Positions 24,671 through 33,351 of a stretch of 53,422 bases of DNA are shown here, piece by piece. The stretch comes from Bdellovibrionales bacterium (GTDB lineage Bacteria; Bdellovibrionota; UBA1018; JADZFF01). Location: the NCBI GenBank assembly GCA_020850015.1, contig JADZFF010000054.1, forward strand, positions 1-53,422, written 5' to 3'. Both the position numbers and the translations under genes were made by a program. The notes beneath the pieces were generated by a model. It was not told the origin of the DNA. It saw only the letters and a program-made list of their open reading frames with translations, and did no database searches. Within the stretch, counting starts at the first letter, position 1, and every line of letters begins with the position of its first letter.

Positions 24671-26067
24671 GCCAGAGGCCCCCGGCCACGATCCTGGTGG
24701 TGGACGACGATCCGCAGTCGTTGGAGTCGACGGCGCGAATCCTCGCGCAGGAGGGCTTCGCCGTGGAGACGGCCGGCGAGGGCGAAGCCGCGCTGGCACG
24801 CCTTCGTCCAGGCGGCGACGCCGCGCCGGACCTGGTGGTGACGGATCTGCGCATGCCCCGCATGGACGGCATGGAGCTCCTGAAGGCGGTGGCGCTCGTG
24901 CGGCCCGAGATGCCCGTGCTCCTCATGACGGCCTTCGGGAGAGTGGAGGACGCCGTGGGCGCGATGAAGCTCGGCGCGGTGGACTTCCTGATGAAGCCTT
25001 TCCGAAGGAAGGATCTGCTCGGCGCGGTGAGCGCGGCCCTGCGCCGCTCGCGCCCGTCGCACGTGCAGGATGCGAGGGGCGAGCTCCTGGGCCGCACCGA
25101 GCCGATGATTCGGCTGCGCGCGCTCTGCGATCAGGTCGCGGCCACCGAGGCCACGGTGCTCATCTCGGGTGAGAGCGGAACCGGGAAGGAGAGGGTGGCT
25201 CGTCGGATTCACGGCGGCAGCCCGCGCGCGCGCGGCCCCTTCGTGGCGCTCAACTGCGCGGCGCTTCCCGAAACTCTGATCGAGTCGGAGCTCTTCGGCT
25301 ACGAACGGGGCGCCTTCTCCGGAGCCACATCCGCGAAGCCCGGCCTTTTCGAAGCCGCGGAGGGGGGAACCCTCTTCCTGGACGAGATCGGCGATCTCCC
25401 GCTCCTGGTTCAGGCCAAGCTCCTGCGCGCCTTGCAGGAGCGCGAGATCCGCAGGCTCGGGGCCACGCAGTCCCGCAAGGTGGACGTGCGCGTCGTGTCC
25501 GCCACTCACCGCGATCTGCGGGCGGCCGCGGCGGAGGGACGCTTCCGCGAGGACCTGCTTTTCCGCCTAGAGGTGATCGCGATCGCCGTCCCTCCGCTGC
25601 GCGAGCGCGCCGAGGATATCCCCTTGCTCGCGGCCCAATTCCTCCGGGAGGCCGCAGAGCGACACCGCCTGCCCGAGCCCAGCCTCGCCTCCGCAGCCCT
25701 GGACTGCCTGAAGCGCCACACCTGGCCGGGCAACGTGCGGGAGCTGTCGAACGCCCTGGAGCGCGCGGTCGTGCTTTGCGTGGGAGGCGAGATCGATGTC
25801 GACCTCCTTCCCCGCCCGCTGGTTGAGTCGGTGGGCGGCGGCGCGAGGGGCTCGGTCGTCGTGCCCTTCGGCACGCCCCTTCGCGAGGTGGAAGAGCTCC
25901 TGATCCGCAAGACGCTTGAGGCCACGGACGGGGACAAGAACATGACCGCGCGCCTGCTCGGGATCAACTCGCGGACGATCTATCGGAAGCTTGAGAGACG
26001 GGCCGAGCCTGGTCTGGAGGACGCGCCTCCGCCGCCCACGCCGCCGGGGGGACCCGAGCCGGGCTGA
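24667..26067 (+). CDS. NtrC-family sigma-54 response regulator
   Basis: The 466-residue regulator has a receiver domain (8-120) with phosphoacceptor Asp60 (VVTDLRMPRMDG) and Lys110. The AAA+ sigma-54 activation domain (about 140-365) has Walker A GESGTGKE (168-175), Walker B LFLDEIGD (236-243) and the sigma-54 loop reading GAFSGA (215-220) in place of the usual GAFTGA. A Fis-type helix-turn-helix (about 405-448, TARLLGINSRTIYRKL) is followed by a Pro-rich tail. Phosphorylated by the adjacent kinase, it should open sigma-54 promoters. The frame is open upstream, but the ATG at 24667 overlaps the kinase stop. Targets are unknown; flagellar or envelope genes are common for this class. Confidence 0.95.
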   Translation: MSQRPPATILVVDDDPQSLESTARILAQEGFAVETAGEGEAALARLRPGGDAAPDLVVTDLRMPRMDGMELLKAVALVRPEMPVLLMTAFGRVEDAVGAMKLGAVDFLMKPFRRKDLLGAVSAALRRSRPSHVQDARGELLGRTEPMIRLRALCDQVAATEATVLISGESGTGKERVARRIHGGSPRARGPFVALNCAALPETLIESELFGYERGAFSGATSAKPGLFEAAEGGTLFLDEIGDLPLLVQAKLLRALQEREIRRLGATQSRKVDVRVVSATHRDLRAAAAEGRFREDLLFRLEVIAIAVPPLRERAEDIPLLAAQFLREAAERHRLPEPSLASAALDCLKRHTWPGNVRELSNALERAVVLCVGGEIDVDLLPRPLVESVGGGARGSVVVPFGTPLREVEELLIRKTLEATDGDKNMTARLLGINSRTIYRKLERRAEPGLEDAPPPPTPPGGPEPG

Positions 26068-26079
26068 GAGGCCACTTAG

Positions 26080-26802
26080 TTAGAGCGAGGCGAACCGCAC
26101 CTGGCAGCGTTTCCCCTGGGGGCGCGCCGCTTCCAGCACCATGGCCGGGTTGAGCCCGTAAACGAACCCGCGCATCCAGGACGCATGCGCGCGGCACAGA
26201 TCGTCGGCCACCTCGGCCACCTCGGGAAACGGACTCAGGTGTGGGCAGGCCAGCTGTTCGAGCTCGGCCGCCGCTGAGGTGCACCGGAGCGTGAGGAGGG
26301 ACTGGCCTTCGGGATACCCGGCGAAGGGGCTGTCGCGCAGGGCGGCGAGCAAGCCACGCGCGTCCGCCGCGGCTTCGATCGGAAGAGTGGGCCACCGGCG
26401 CGAAGCCGCCGCGCGCCCCGTCTTCCAGGAGGTCTGCTCCAGGATCTGGCGGAGCGCGGGCCTCTCGCTCTCGCTCGTGCGCTCGAGAATGCTCTTGAGG
26501 GTCCAAGCCTGGAGCGCCCAGACCGCGTACTCGAGCCGGGGCAGGAACTCGTCCGGGGATGAGGCGTCCACGAGGTCTTCCAGGCGGGGAGTGGCTCCGC
26601 CGCGAGTGAGCTCAGCGAGCTTGGCGAGGTGCGAGCGTACCTCGGGCGCGGCCACCCGGCGAAGCTGGTAGGCGGTCGTGGTCTCGTCGAGATCGAGGTC
26701 CCTCAGCCAGGCCGTGGTGAGGGAGTGCAGCCCCATGATGTTCCGGTAGCGCTGCTCGTGACCGGAGTGCGGGGCGGGGCGGTTCCAGGGAGTCTCGCGC
26801 AT
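26080..26802 (-). CDS. Hypothetical protein with C-terminal Cys pair
   Basis: The 240-residue protein is soluble and largely helical. The last 70 residues (TLRCTSAAAELEQLACPHLS, then VADDLCRAHASWMRGFVYGLNP and a final GKRCQVRF) resemble the end of the 2-amino-thiazoline-4-carboxylate hydrolase-like/V4R-like group, where conserved Cys residues follow the same spacing. That match is from memory and weak. It is convergent with the sigma-54 regulator. No clear Shine-Dalgarno precedes the ATG; a later Met at residue 23 is possible. Confidence 0.55.
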   Translation of the reverse strand: MRETPWNRPAPHSGHEQRYRNIMGLHSLTTAWLRDLDLDETTTAYQLRRVAAPEVRSHLAKLAELTRGGATPRLEDLVDASSPDEFLPRLEYAVWALQAWTLKSILERTSESERPALRQILEQTSWKTGRAAASRRWPTLPIEAAADARGLLAALRDSPFAGYPEGQSLLTLRCTSAAAELEQLACPHLSPFPEVAEVADDLCRAHASWMRGFVYGLNPAMVLEAARPQGKRCQVRFASL

Positions 26803-26938
26803 GCACCACAGGTTAGCGCCCGAAACGGGAAAAGGGAACCAACCGCGAGGTCAGCTCCCTTTCTCGTATTTTGAGGCGTGAGGGTGAAGCCATGGGTCCG
26901 AGTCCAGGGCTTCGGTGGGATATGGGTAGGGGCGTGGT

Positions 26939-27583
26939 TCAGCGCTTTCCGAAGTCGTTCAGGAATCCCGCCATCTGGGTGTCGTACTGGCTGGAGCAGG
27001 AGTTGACGCCTACGGAAAAAGCACAATCCATGATGTAGATCGCGGACTGTGTCGGATCAAATTGTTTGGCCCCGTTTGGCTGCGTGCGCACGCCGAGGAT
27101 CAGGCCGAACGAAACCTCGGAGCCCACCCAGTTCGCCACGAGCTCGGCGGGGAGGATGTTCGAGGCGAACATGTAATGGGTCACGCCCGAGGCGAGCGTG
27201 TAGGGGTAGGGCGCGGCCTGCAGGTAGGCGCCGAAAGCGATGTTCCCGAGCTGCCCTTCCGATTGGAAGGCCAGATAGGGGTACACGACGCCGTTGTGGG
27301 CCTTGGTCGTGAGCTCGAAACTGTAGCTCTGCTGATCGTACATGTAATACAGAGAGCCGCCGTAGCCGCCCGCCAGGACCTGGAAGTCCGCGCTGGGAAT
27401 CGCCGACAAGCCCTGGCCGCTCCCGGGGAGAGTGTTGCCTCGTCCGTCCACGATGCTCTGGGGGAAGGTGGTGTTTTCGGCCTCGGGCAGCTCGTTCCGG
27501 GGCTGCGTGGGACCGCAGCTCAGCAGGGGCAGAGCCGATGCCATCAAGATCCAGTTCAGCGAAAATTTCTTCAGGGCACTCAT
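26939..27583 (-). CDS. Small lipoprotein of unknown function
   Basis: The 214-residue product has a short signal with lipobox ALPLLSC (Cys23), so it should be lipid-anchored. The mature part is rich in Tyr, Gly and Ser (GGYGGSLYYMYDQQSYSFEL) with a beta-rich look and two Cys near the C-terminus (MDCAFSVGVNSCSS). I know no family for it. The frame opens at 27643; the ATG at 27583 gives the best lipoprotein signal. It lies downstream of the glycosidase-like lipoprotein on the same strand. Confidence 0.6.
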   Translation of the reverse strand: MSALKKFSLNWILMASALPLLSCGPTQPRNELPEAENTTFPQSIVDGRGNTLPGSGQGLSAIPSADFQVLAGGYGGSLYYMYDQQSYSFELTTKAHNGVVYPYLAFQSEGQLGNIAFGAYLQAAPYPYTLASGVTHYMFASNILPAELVANWVGSEVSFGLILGVRTQPNGAKQFDPTQSAIYIMDCAFSVGVNSCSSQYDTQMAGFLNDFGKR

Positions 27584-27728
27584 CGTACAGATGAGGGGTG
27601 CAGGAGTGGTGCCAGGATGACACAGGGTGTTGCGCGCCTGCATCTACTCGCAAACGCTGGGATATCTCCGTACGGGCGCGGCCAGCGAGCGTGTCCAAGG
27701 ACTCGACATTCAGTCAGGGCTCATGCGC

Positions 27729-29567
27729 TCAGCGCGCACAGCCCGGCCACGCGCACGGCGTGGCGATCTCGTCGAGGATCGCCTCGAACTTGGGGCTCGT
27801 GGTCTGGGTGGGGCTTTCCAGCGCGCCCCAATTGTCCATCCCGCTCGCGGAGGTCACATGCACGTAGTGCAGGAACTCCCGCCCCCCGGCGGCCTTCCAG
27901 GCAGCGAAATAGTCGCGGTAGAGCTGGCCCATGCGGGCGTCGCGGTTGGCGTTGCGGAACAGGACCTCCGCGCGGGCATCCCAGAGGTGCTGTCCGCCCT
28001 CGTAGGCGATCACCCGCAGGTTACGTGCCGCCGCGTCGCTGACGTGGGCGCTCACTCCGGCCATCGTGTCGGGAATTCCCACGTCCCGCAGGTGCGTGAA
28101 CAACTGCTCCAGCGACATCCCCGTGGGGTCCGTTCCCTCGGCCATCCCAAAGTAGGGCGCGATGGCCAGCGCGTCAAAGTGCGCGGAGGCGCCGTTGTAG
28201 TCCAGAGCCCCCGTGGCCACCCCCAGGTTAGCCGATTGCCCGCCAAACACGCGCACGATGCGCTCGCTCTGGCCCGCGAACACGCTGGCCCATAGATCCG
28301 CCATCTGGACCGCGCGGCGGCTGTAGAAGCGGGACGTGGCGGTCCATTCCGTACCCAATCCGAGCGCCTCGCCCTGAGCTCGAGCGTAGTCGTGCACGTC
28401 GAACATCCCGTTCCAATGCTCGTTGCTGTACTCCACATAGGCCTTGAGACTCGACTGCAGCCCGTCGCGCACCAGCTCCGCGAACCGGGTCATGAAGTCG
28501 TTGTCGGCCCGGTGAGGCATGCAGAACCAGGCGTCGGAACCCATGAAGTTGGCGAACGCCACGAGTACCTCGTAGTTGATGCCCCGATCGTCGGCGAAGG
28601 TTTGCTCCGTGAGGAGGTTGCGATCCGACCAATGCTCCACGGGCGAATGATTGGTGGCCATCCAGTCCATGAAGCGATGCGCGCGATAGCCACGCATTCG
28701 CGAGACAGACTGCGGGTGGAACAGGACCTTGGGGTTCTGCGCCGTCGAGAGAGGGTCCGCGAAGCGATTGAAGTGGACCTGCTCGAAATCCTGGCAAGTC
28801 TGCCCGGCGTCGCAGCTCCCCGAGCCTCCTCGCGCGGTGGCGCAGGGGCGGAAGGGATCGAGAGCCTCGGGCGAGGCGCCGCAGACTCCGCCCGGCATGA
28901 GCACACGGATGTTGCGCACGGGCAGGGCACGCGAAAACGCGCGGATCACCAGGTGGATGCCCGAGTTCGCGCTATTGACGTGGAACGTGGCCCGGTGGGG
29001 ACCGGCCCCGGCGGAAGTAAATTCGTCCCCCGAGCGCGTCACCGAGGCCGAGCCCGCGGCGTGACCGCTCGCATCCCACTCCACACTCAAGGTGCCCTCG
29101 CCTTCCCAGAGCACCACATAGGTGGCGTTGGAGGGATAGCCGGGGTTGTCCATGAGGATGGTGCCGGGACAAACGCCCGCCGGGGCGTTGAGCACCCACC
29201 CGTCGTCGCTCAGGGTGAGCGCGGCGCCGGAGTCCCACGCCCCGCTACATCCGTGCGGGATCCAGCGGCGGGACTTCATGAACTGGTCCACGAACAGCCA
29301 CTCCGCCGTCCAGCTGTCGAAAAAGTGGTGGTTGGTGCCAATCGCGCTTGTGACGTTCTCGGGGCGCGGGCCGGCGCCCGCATAGGGCGGCTCGCTGGGG
29401 GGCTCTTCTTCAGGGGCGTTCGGGCCGGCGTTCGGGATGGCGTTCCCCGTTGTGGGCGCGCGCAGCACTCCTCCCTGAAGCGCCTTGCACCCTCCGGTGA
29501 GAGCCGCGAGAAGGCCGACGGCGAGGACGGTCTGGAGCAATACTCGGGTCTGCATTTTGGATTTCAT
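27729..29567 (-). CDS. Glycosidase-like lipoprotein
   Basis: The 612-residue protein has a lipobox LTGGC (Cys27) and a Pro-rich spacer (to about 70). Residues about 80-225 look like a jelly-roll, possibly carbohydrate-binding. The following region resembles TIM-barrel glycoside hydrolases of the GH-A type: KAYVEYSNEHWNG with the probable acid/base Glu383 after Asn, and a later RVIAYEGGQHLWD whose Glu could be the nucleophile. Similar uncharacterised proteins are often called cellulose-binding domain proteins. Substrate is unknown. Its GAGG ribosome-binding site overlaps the TGA of the FG-GAP gene, so the two are co-translated. Confidence 0.68.
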   Translation of the reverse strand: MKSKMQTRVLLQTVLAVGLLAALTGGCKALQGGVLRAPTTGNAIPNAGPNAPEEEPPSEPPYAGAGPRPENVTSAIGTNHHFFDSWTAEWLFVDQFMKSRRWIPHGCSGAWDSGAALTLSDDGWVLNAPAGVCPGTILMDNPGYPSNATYVVLWEGEGTLSVEWDASGHAAGSASVTRSGDEFTSAGAGPHRATFHVNSANSGIHLVIRAFSRALPVRNIRVLMPGGVCGASPEALDPFRPCATARGGSGSCDAGQTCQDFEQVHFNRFADPLSTAQNPKVLFHPQSVSRMRGYRAHRFMDWMATNHSPVEHWSDRNLLTEQTFADDRGINYEVLVAFANFMGSDAWFCMPHRADNDFMTRFAELVRDGLQSSLKAYVEYSNEHWNGMFDVHDYARAQGEALGLGTEWTATSRFYSRRAVQMADLWASVFAGQSERIVRVFGGQSANLGVATGALDYNGASAHFDALAIAPYFGMAEGTDPTGMSLEQLFTHLRDVGIPDTMAGVSAHVSDAAARNLRVIAYEGGQHLWDARAEVLFRNANRDARMGQLYRDYFAAWKAAGGREFLHYVHVTSASGMDNWGALESPTQTTSPKFEAILDEIATPCAWPGCAR

Positions 29568-29577
29568 GATATCTGCC

Positions 29578-32313
29578 TCAGTTCCCCGTCAGAATCGAGA
29601 TATTGCCGTTGTAAGCGTCGAGCAGGATGATGTCGACGCGGCCGTCCTCGTTGACGTCGGCCGTCGGGGTCGTGGTCGCGTCCTTGAGCGGCTGGCCGCC
29701 CCACTGGAGCGGAAGAGGGTAGGTGACGGTATCGCCAAACCCCAAGAACCCCGCCCCGCCGTTGGGGTGGATCACGAGCTCCGTCTCCTGCGACCAAAGC
29801 CCCAGGTCCACGAGCCCGTCGCCGTTGAAATCACCCAGGGCCGGGTGGTCCGTGCCGCGAAGGGGCTGGGTGAGCAGGAAGTTGGATCCGTCGTCGAGCA
29901 CGCCCGTGCCGTCGTTGAGGTAGACCAAAAACCCGTTCCCGGCGTAAGGGTCCACCGAGCCGATGTCGAAGTCGCCGTCGTTGTCGAAGTCCGCGCAGAC
30001 GGGCATCCGATGCAGCCCCGCGCGCCCGCCCGCGCCTGCGAGCGCCGCCCCAAACGCGAGGCCGCCCTGGTTGGGAAAGACCTCGAGGTTGGGCGTGGCC
30101 CATAGATCGTGGATGAGCGCGATGTCCGGAAGCCCGTTTCCGGTGAGATCGCAAAGGGCCGCGTAGCCGTTGTCCGAGGTGACCAGCATCCCGCCCGGGA
30201 GGACCCCGACCGCCTCGCTGAACCCGCCCGCGCCGTCGTTGAGCAACAACGCGGGGGCGACGGAGTTCTGCCCCGGACGCAGCAGGTCGACGTCGCCGTC
30301 GCCGTCCATATCCGCCGCGGAGATGGTCTCGGGCGCGCTCAGAGCGATCGTGGAGTGCAGACTGAAGGAGCCCGAACCGTTGTTCTCGAGGAGGCGGATC
30401 GCGTTCGCGGAGCTGGAGGCCATCGCGAGATCCAGGTCGTCGTCGCCGTCGAAGTCGAAGACGGCCACGTCATCGAGGTCCAGGTCGGCGAGGGCAGAGA
30501 CCACCGCGGCCCCAAAGGCGCCGGCGCCGTTGCCGGGATAAACTTCGACGTCGCCGTTGGCCTGGTCGACGACGGCCACGTCGACGTGATCGTCGCCGTC
30601 GAAGTCCGCGGCGAGAGCCCGGTAGGGATTCACGCCCACGGTGAACATGAACGATGAGGAGATTCCGTCGGACTCGAAATCCGCGGCCCCCGTGACGTCC
30701 ATGAACCAGTTGAGGCCGCCGGGGCCCAGGAGCGCGATGTCCATGAGCCCGTCCCCGTTGCGGTCATAGATGCGGCGGCGGCTTCCTTGGGACCAATACT
30801 CTGGAAAATGTTTTCCGAGCGCGTTGTCCACAAGCACCCCGGACCCGTCCCCTTCCAGCACCACCATCCCAGCGCCCCCTTCGCGGTAACCGAGCACGTC
30901 GAGGTGCACGGGCGCGTCAAACCTGAACTGCGCGATCTCCACGCCCTGGCACATCCAGCAGGAGTAGGGACTGCCCCCCGCCTCCGCGAACACGTGCAAG
31001 CCGCCGTTTTGCAGATACACACGCAGGTTGTTCGCGTCGTAGAAAGCGACCGCGAAGTCGGTGAGGTTGTCCTCGTCGAGGTCGCCGGCGGCGAGGCCAT
31101 ACGGGGCGCTCGGCAGCGCGACGCTTTGGGGCGCGCCCAGGGCTCCGGCGCCGGTGTTCCAGAAGATCGAGAAGTCCGTGGCCGTGCCGTCGGTGTTGAC
31201 CGCCGCGACGTCCACGCCGTTGGCGTTGTCGAACTCGCCCACGCGGATGAGGTCAAACACCGGCGAGCCCGCCACGGTCGTGAGGTTGCCAAACGCGCCG
31301 GGGGTCGCGCCGAAGTTGTTGTACAGCACGCCGATCGAGACATTGGTGGCGCCGGCCAGCCGGCCGTAGGCCACGATCACCTCGGGGTAGGTGTCGCCGT
31401 CCAAGTCGCCCGCTCCGATCGCCCTGATGTTGATGTCCGAATCCAAGGGGTAAGCGTCGTAGGTCACGGGTGGATCAAAGACGTCGGTAGCGCTGTTGTA
31501 GTGGAGAATCGCGACCTGATGCGGGTAACGGAATCCCAACACAAGGTCGAGGTAGGTGTCGCCGTCGACGTCGGCCACGACCCCATTGCCGTGCTCGTCC
31601 GCCAGGTATTCGATTCCGTCGGCATTGTCGTAGTACTGGTCCGGCGCGAAGGTCGCCGCCCCGGTCGAGAGCCTGAGCCACAGGTCCTGGTAGTTCGGGC
31701 CGGAAAAAACATAGTCCGGAAATGTATCTTTGTTGAAGTCGGCGACAAACAGCGTTTCGTAGGAGTGGGAGTCCGGAAGCTCCATGATGGCCGCGTGGCC
31801 CGAGAAGGTGCCGGTGGCCGCCGGGTTGACGACCGAGTTGACCCGCAGTCGCGCGACTTCGTCACCGGTGGCCGCCAGATCCGGAAGTTCACCCTCGGTG
31901 AGCGAGCGCACCACCACGCGCGAGCGGGGCGCCGAGATGCCGCCGCGCACGTTCACGGAGGCCAGGCCGCTCGCGTCGGTCACGTCGATGGACTCGGAGG
32001 CGCGGATCGTGGCGTCTCCGGCCGCCACTGAAAACAGCACCGAATGCCCCGCCACCGGGTCGCCGTACTGGTCCACCACGCGCACGACGAGCGGCGAGTC
32101 GAGCCACAGCCCGATCTGCTTGGATTGGTTGTCGCCCGAGACGATCTCGAAGTGGTCAGCGGCCGGGGGGCCGAGGTCGACGTACGCCGTGCCCCCGCCC
32201 CCTACCAGGCCTTCCGTTTCAGCGGGGCGGTTGAAGGCGATGCAGCCGCCCGCGAGGGTCGCCGTGAAGCCCGCGAGCCCCGCCAGTGCGCACAGATGCA
32301 GGCGTCGGTGCAT
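29578..32313 (-). CDS. FG-GAP/VCBS-repeat lipoprotein with Ig-like domain
   Basis: The 911-residue protein has a lipobox LAGGC (Cys24). Residues about 55-160 look like a bacterial Ig-like (invasin-type) domain: VVRVVDQYGDPVAGHSVLF. The rest is a series of FG-GAP/VCBS repeats with calcium-loop motifs such as DVDGDTYLDLVLG, DLDGDTYPEVIVAYG, DLDEDNLTDFAVA, DFDGDDHVDVAVV, DFNGDGLVDLGLW and DVNEDGRVDIILL. Such repeats form beta-propellers like those of integrin alpha chains and are used for surface binding. It should be cell-surface or periplasmic. It is first in an operon with the glycosidase-like lipoprotein; TATAAC just before the ATG might be a -10 element. Confidence 0.85.
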   Translation of the reverse strand: MHRRLHLCALAGLAGFTATLAGGCIAFNRPAETEGLVGGGGTAYVDLGPPAADHFEIVSGDNQSKQIGLWLDSPLVVRVVDQYGDPVAGHSVLFSVAAGDATIRASESIDVTDASGLASVNVRGGISAPRSRVVVRSLTEGELPDLAATGDEVARLRVNSVVNPAATGTFSGHAAIMELPDSHSYETLFVADFNKDTFPDYVFSGPNYQDLWLRLSTGAATFAPDQYYDNADGIEYLADEHGNGVVADVDGDTYLDLVLGFRYPHQVAILHYNSATDVFDPPVTYDAYPLDSDINIRAIGAGDLDGDTYPEVIVAYGRLAGATNVSIGVLYNNFGATPGAFGNLTTVAGSPVFDLIRVGEFDNANGVDVAAVNTDGTATDFSIFWNTGAGALGAPQSVALPSAPYGLAAGDLDEDNLTDFAVAFYDANNLRVYLQNGGLHVFAEAGGSPYSCWMCQGVEIAQFRFDAPVHLDVLGYREGGAGMVVLEGDGSGVLVDNALGKHFPEYWSQGSRRRIYDRNGDGLMDIALLGPGGLNWFMDVTGAADFESDGISSSFMFTVGVNPYRALAADFDGDDHVDVAVVDQANGDVEVYPGNGAGAFGAAVVSALADLDLDDVAVFDFDGDDDLDLAMASSSANAIRLLENNGSGSFSLHSTIALSAPETISAADMDGDGDVDLLRPGQNSVAPALLLNDGAGGFSEAVGVLPGGMLVTSDNGYAALCDLTGNGLPDIALIHDLWATPNLEVFPNQGGLAFGAALAGAGGRAGLHRMPVCADFDNDGDFDIGSVDPYAGNGFLVYLNDGTGVLDDGSNFLLTQPLRGTDHPALGDFNGDGLVDLGLWSQETELVIHPNGGAGFLGFGDTVTYPLPLQWGGQPLKDATTTPTADVNEDGRVDIILLDAYNGNISILTGN

Positions 32314-32390
32314 ATCCGTTATAGTTTAGGCCCGCGGGGCACCGAGAAACAGTGGGTCGGGTTCGACCGTGGCCGAGGAGACGCAGGGGG

Positions 32391-33290
32391 CTATCCGCGC
32401 GGGGCATGCAGGACGACGATGGCGGGGCGGGGATCCCCACCGACGAAGGCGCCGAGCGTGGTCCGGCCTTCGGTGTCGTCTTCGGAGCGCACCCGCACCT
32501 CCGCGCCGTAGGGGACGGAGCCCTTCAGCCAGACGTCCATTCGGTGAGGAGCATCCGTCTGGAGGTTCGGGAGCCGCGAGAGCGCCAGCCCGACCACGCG
32601 TTGAGGGTGCAGCGTTGCGCCGCGAAACCCGAAGACTCTCGCGTAGGTGTTCGACAGGTGAATGCCGTTGTAATCGCCGGTGATCCCGCCGAAGCGCCAG
32701 CCCCCGTCGTTGGGCATGCGGTGAACGGCGCGAACCTCGCCCTGGACCCGAGGCGATCGGGCCGCATCCGAGGCCGGCTGGGGAGTACCGAAGCGCCCGC
32801 GGGCGAAAAAGGTATTGAGGGACTCGAAGACCAGGCCCCCGTCCGCCGTCGCCGCCGTGCGGACATCGATCTCAAGTCCTTTCTCCACGGCCCGGTAGGC
32901 CAGCACCGCGGCCTGGAGGTTCAGCGGAGCCCCCTTGGGAATTTCGGCGAGCAGGCTGATTCGGTTCCGGATCTGCAGGACGTTCCAGATGCGCACGGGG
33001 AACGCGGGATGGCACAGAATCACCATGTTGATCCTGATCGCCACGGATTGAAGAAACAGCGCTGGCAGGTTCCGTTCCGACGCCAGAAAGGCGAGCTGGC
33101 TGAAGTGCTCGAGGTCGGCGGGAGGTGCGCGGTATCCACTCCAGGTGGCCTGGATTCGCGGACCTCGGACCTGAAGAAGCGGGCGGCGCGAAGGAGGAAG
33201 GAACGCCTTGGCCAGGTAGACGAGGGCCGAGGGCGTACTCTCAAAACTCAAGGCGGCGGGGTCCGGGGCCTTCGCGTGCGCGTCGTTCAT
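32391..33290 (-). CDS. MaoC-like double hot-dog protein
   Basis: The 299-residue protein looks like a double hot-dog enzyme. Residues 40-170 form a first, non-catalytic hot-dog. Residues 190-290 carry the MaoC/hydratase motif GITGDYNGIHLS (Asp206, Asn208, His211), followed by FGFRGATLHPQ. The usual form is S-G-D-x-N-P-I-H, so the catalytic Asp and His are kept and Pro is replaced by Gly. This suggests (R)-specific enoyl-CoA hydratase or acyl dehydratase activity; the substrate is not known. It stands alone on the minus strand just upstream of the FG-GAP operon, with 77 bases between. Confidence 0.7.
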   Translation of the reverse strand: MNDAHAKAPDPAALSFESTPSALVYLAKAFLPPSRRPLLQVRGPRIQATWSGYRAPPADLEHFSQLAFLASERNLPALFLQSVAIRINMVILCHPAFPVRIWNVLQIRNRISLLAEIPKGAPLNLQAAVLAYRAVEKGLEIDVRTAATADGGLVFESLNTFFARGRFGTPQPASDAARSPRVQGEVRAVHRMPNDGGWRFGGITGDYNGIHLSNTYARVFGFRGATLHPQRVVGLALSRLPNLQTDAPHRMDVWLKGSVPYGAEVRVRSEDDTEGRTTLGAFVGGDPRPAIVVLHAPRG

Positions 33291-33351
33291 ACGGAGATCT
33301 ACTGGGAATCCCCAAGCTGCGGGCGTGGCCTGTACCTGCGAAGGTAGCCCA

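Noticed and set aside
22748-24799. 683-codon minus-strand frame over the histidine kinase
   Set aside because: Antisense to a kinase with all catalytic boxes; composition is His/Arg/Ala-rich without motifs.
30787-32031. 414-codon plus-strand frame over the FG-GAP gene
   Set aside because: Its Val/Arg-rich repetitive sequence is the reverse reading of the Asp/Gly repeat code of the real gene.
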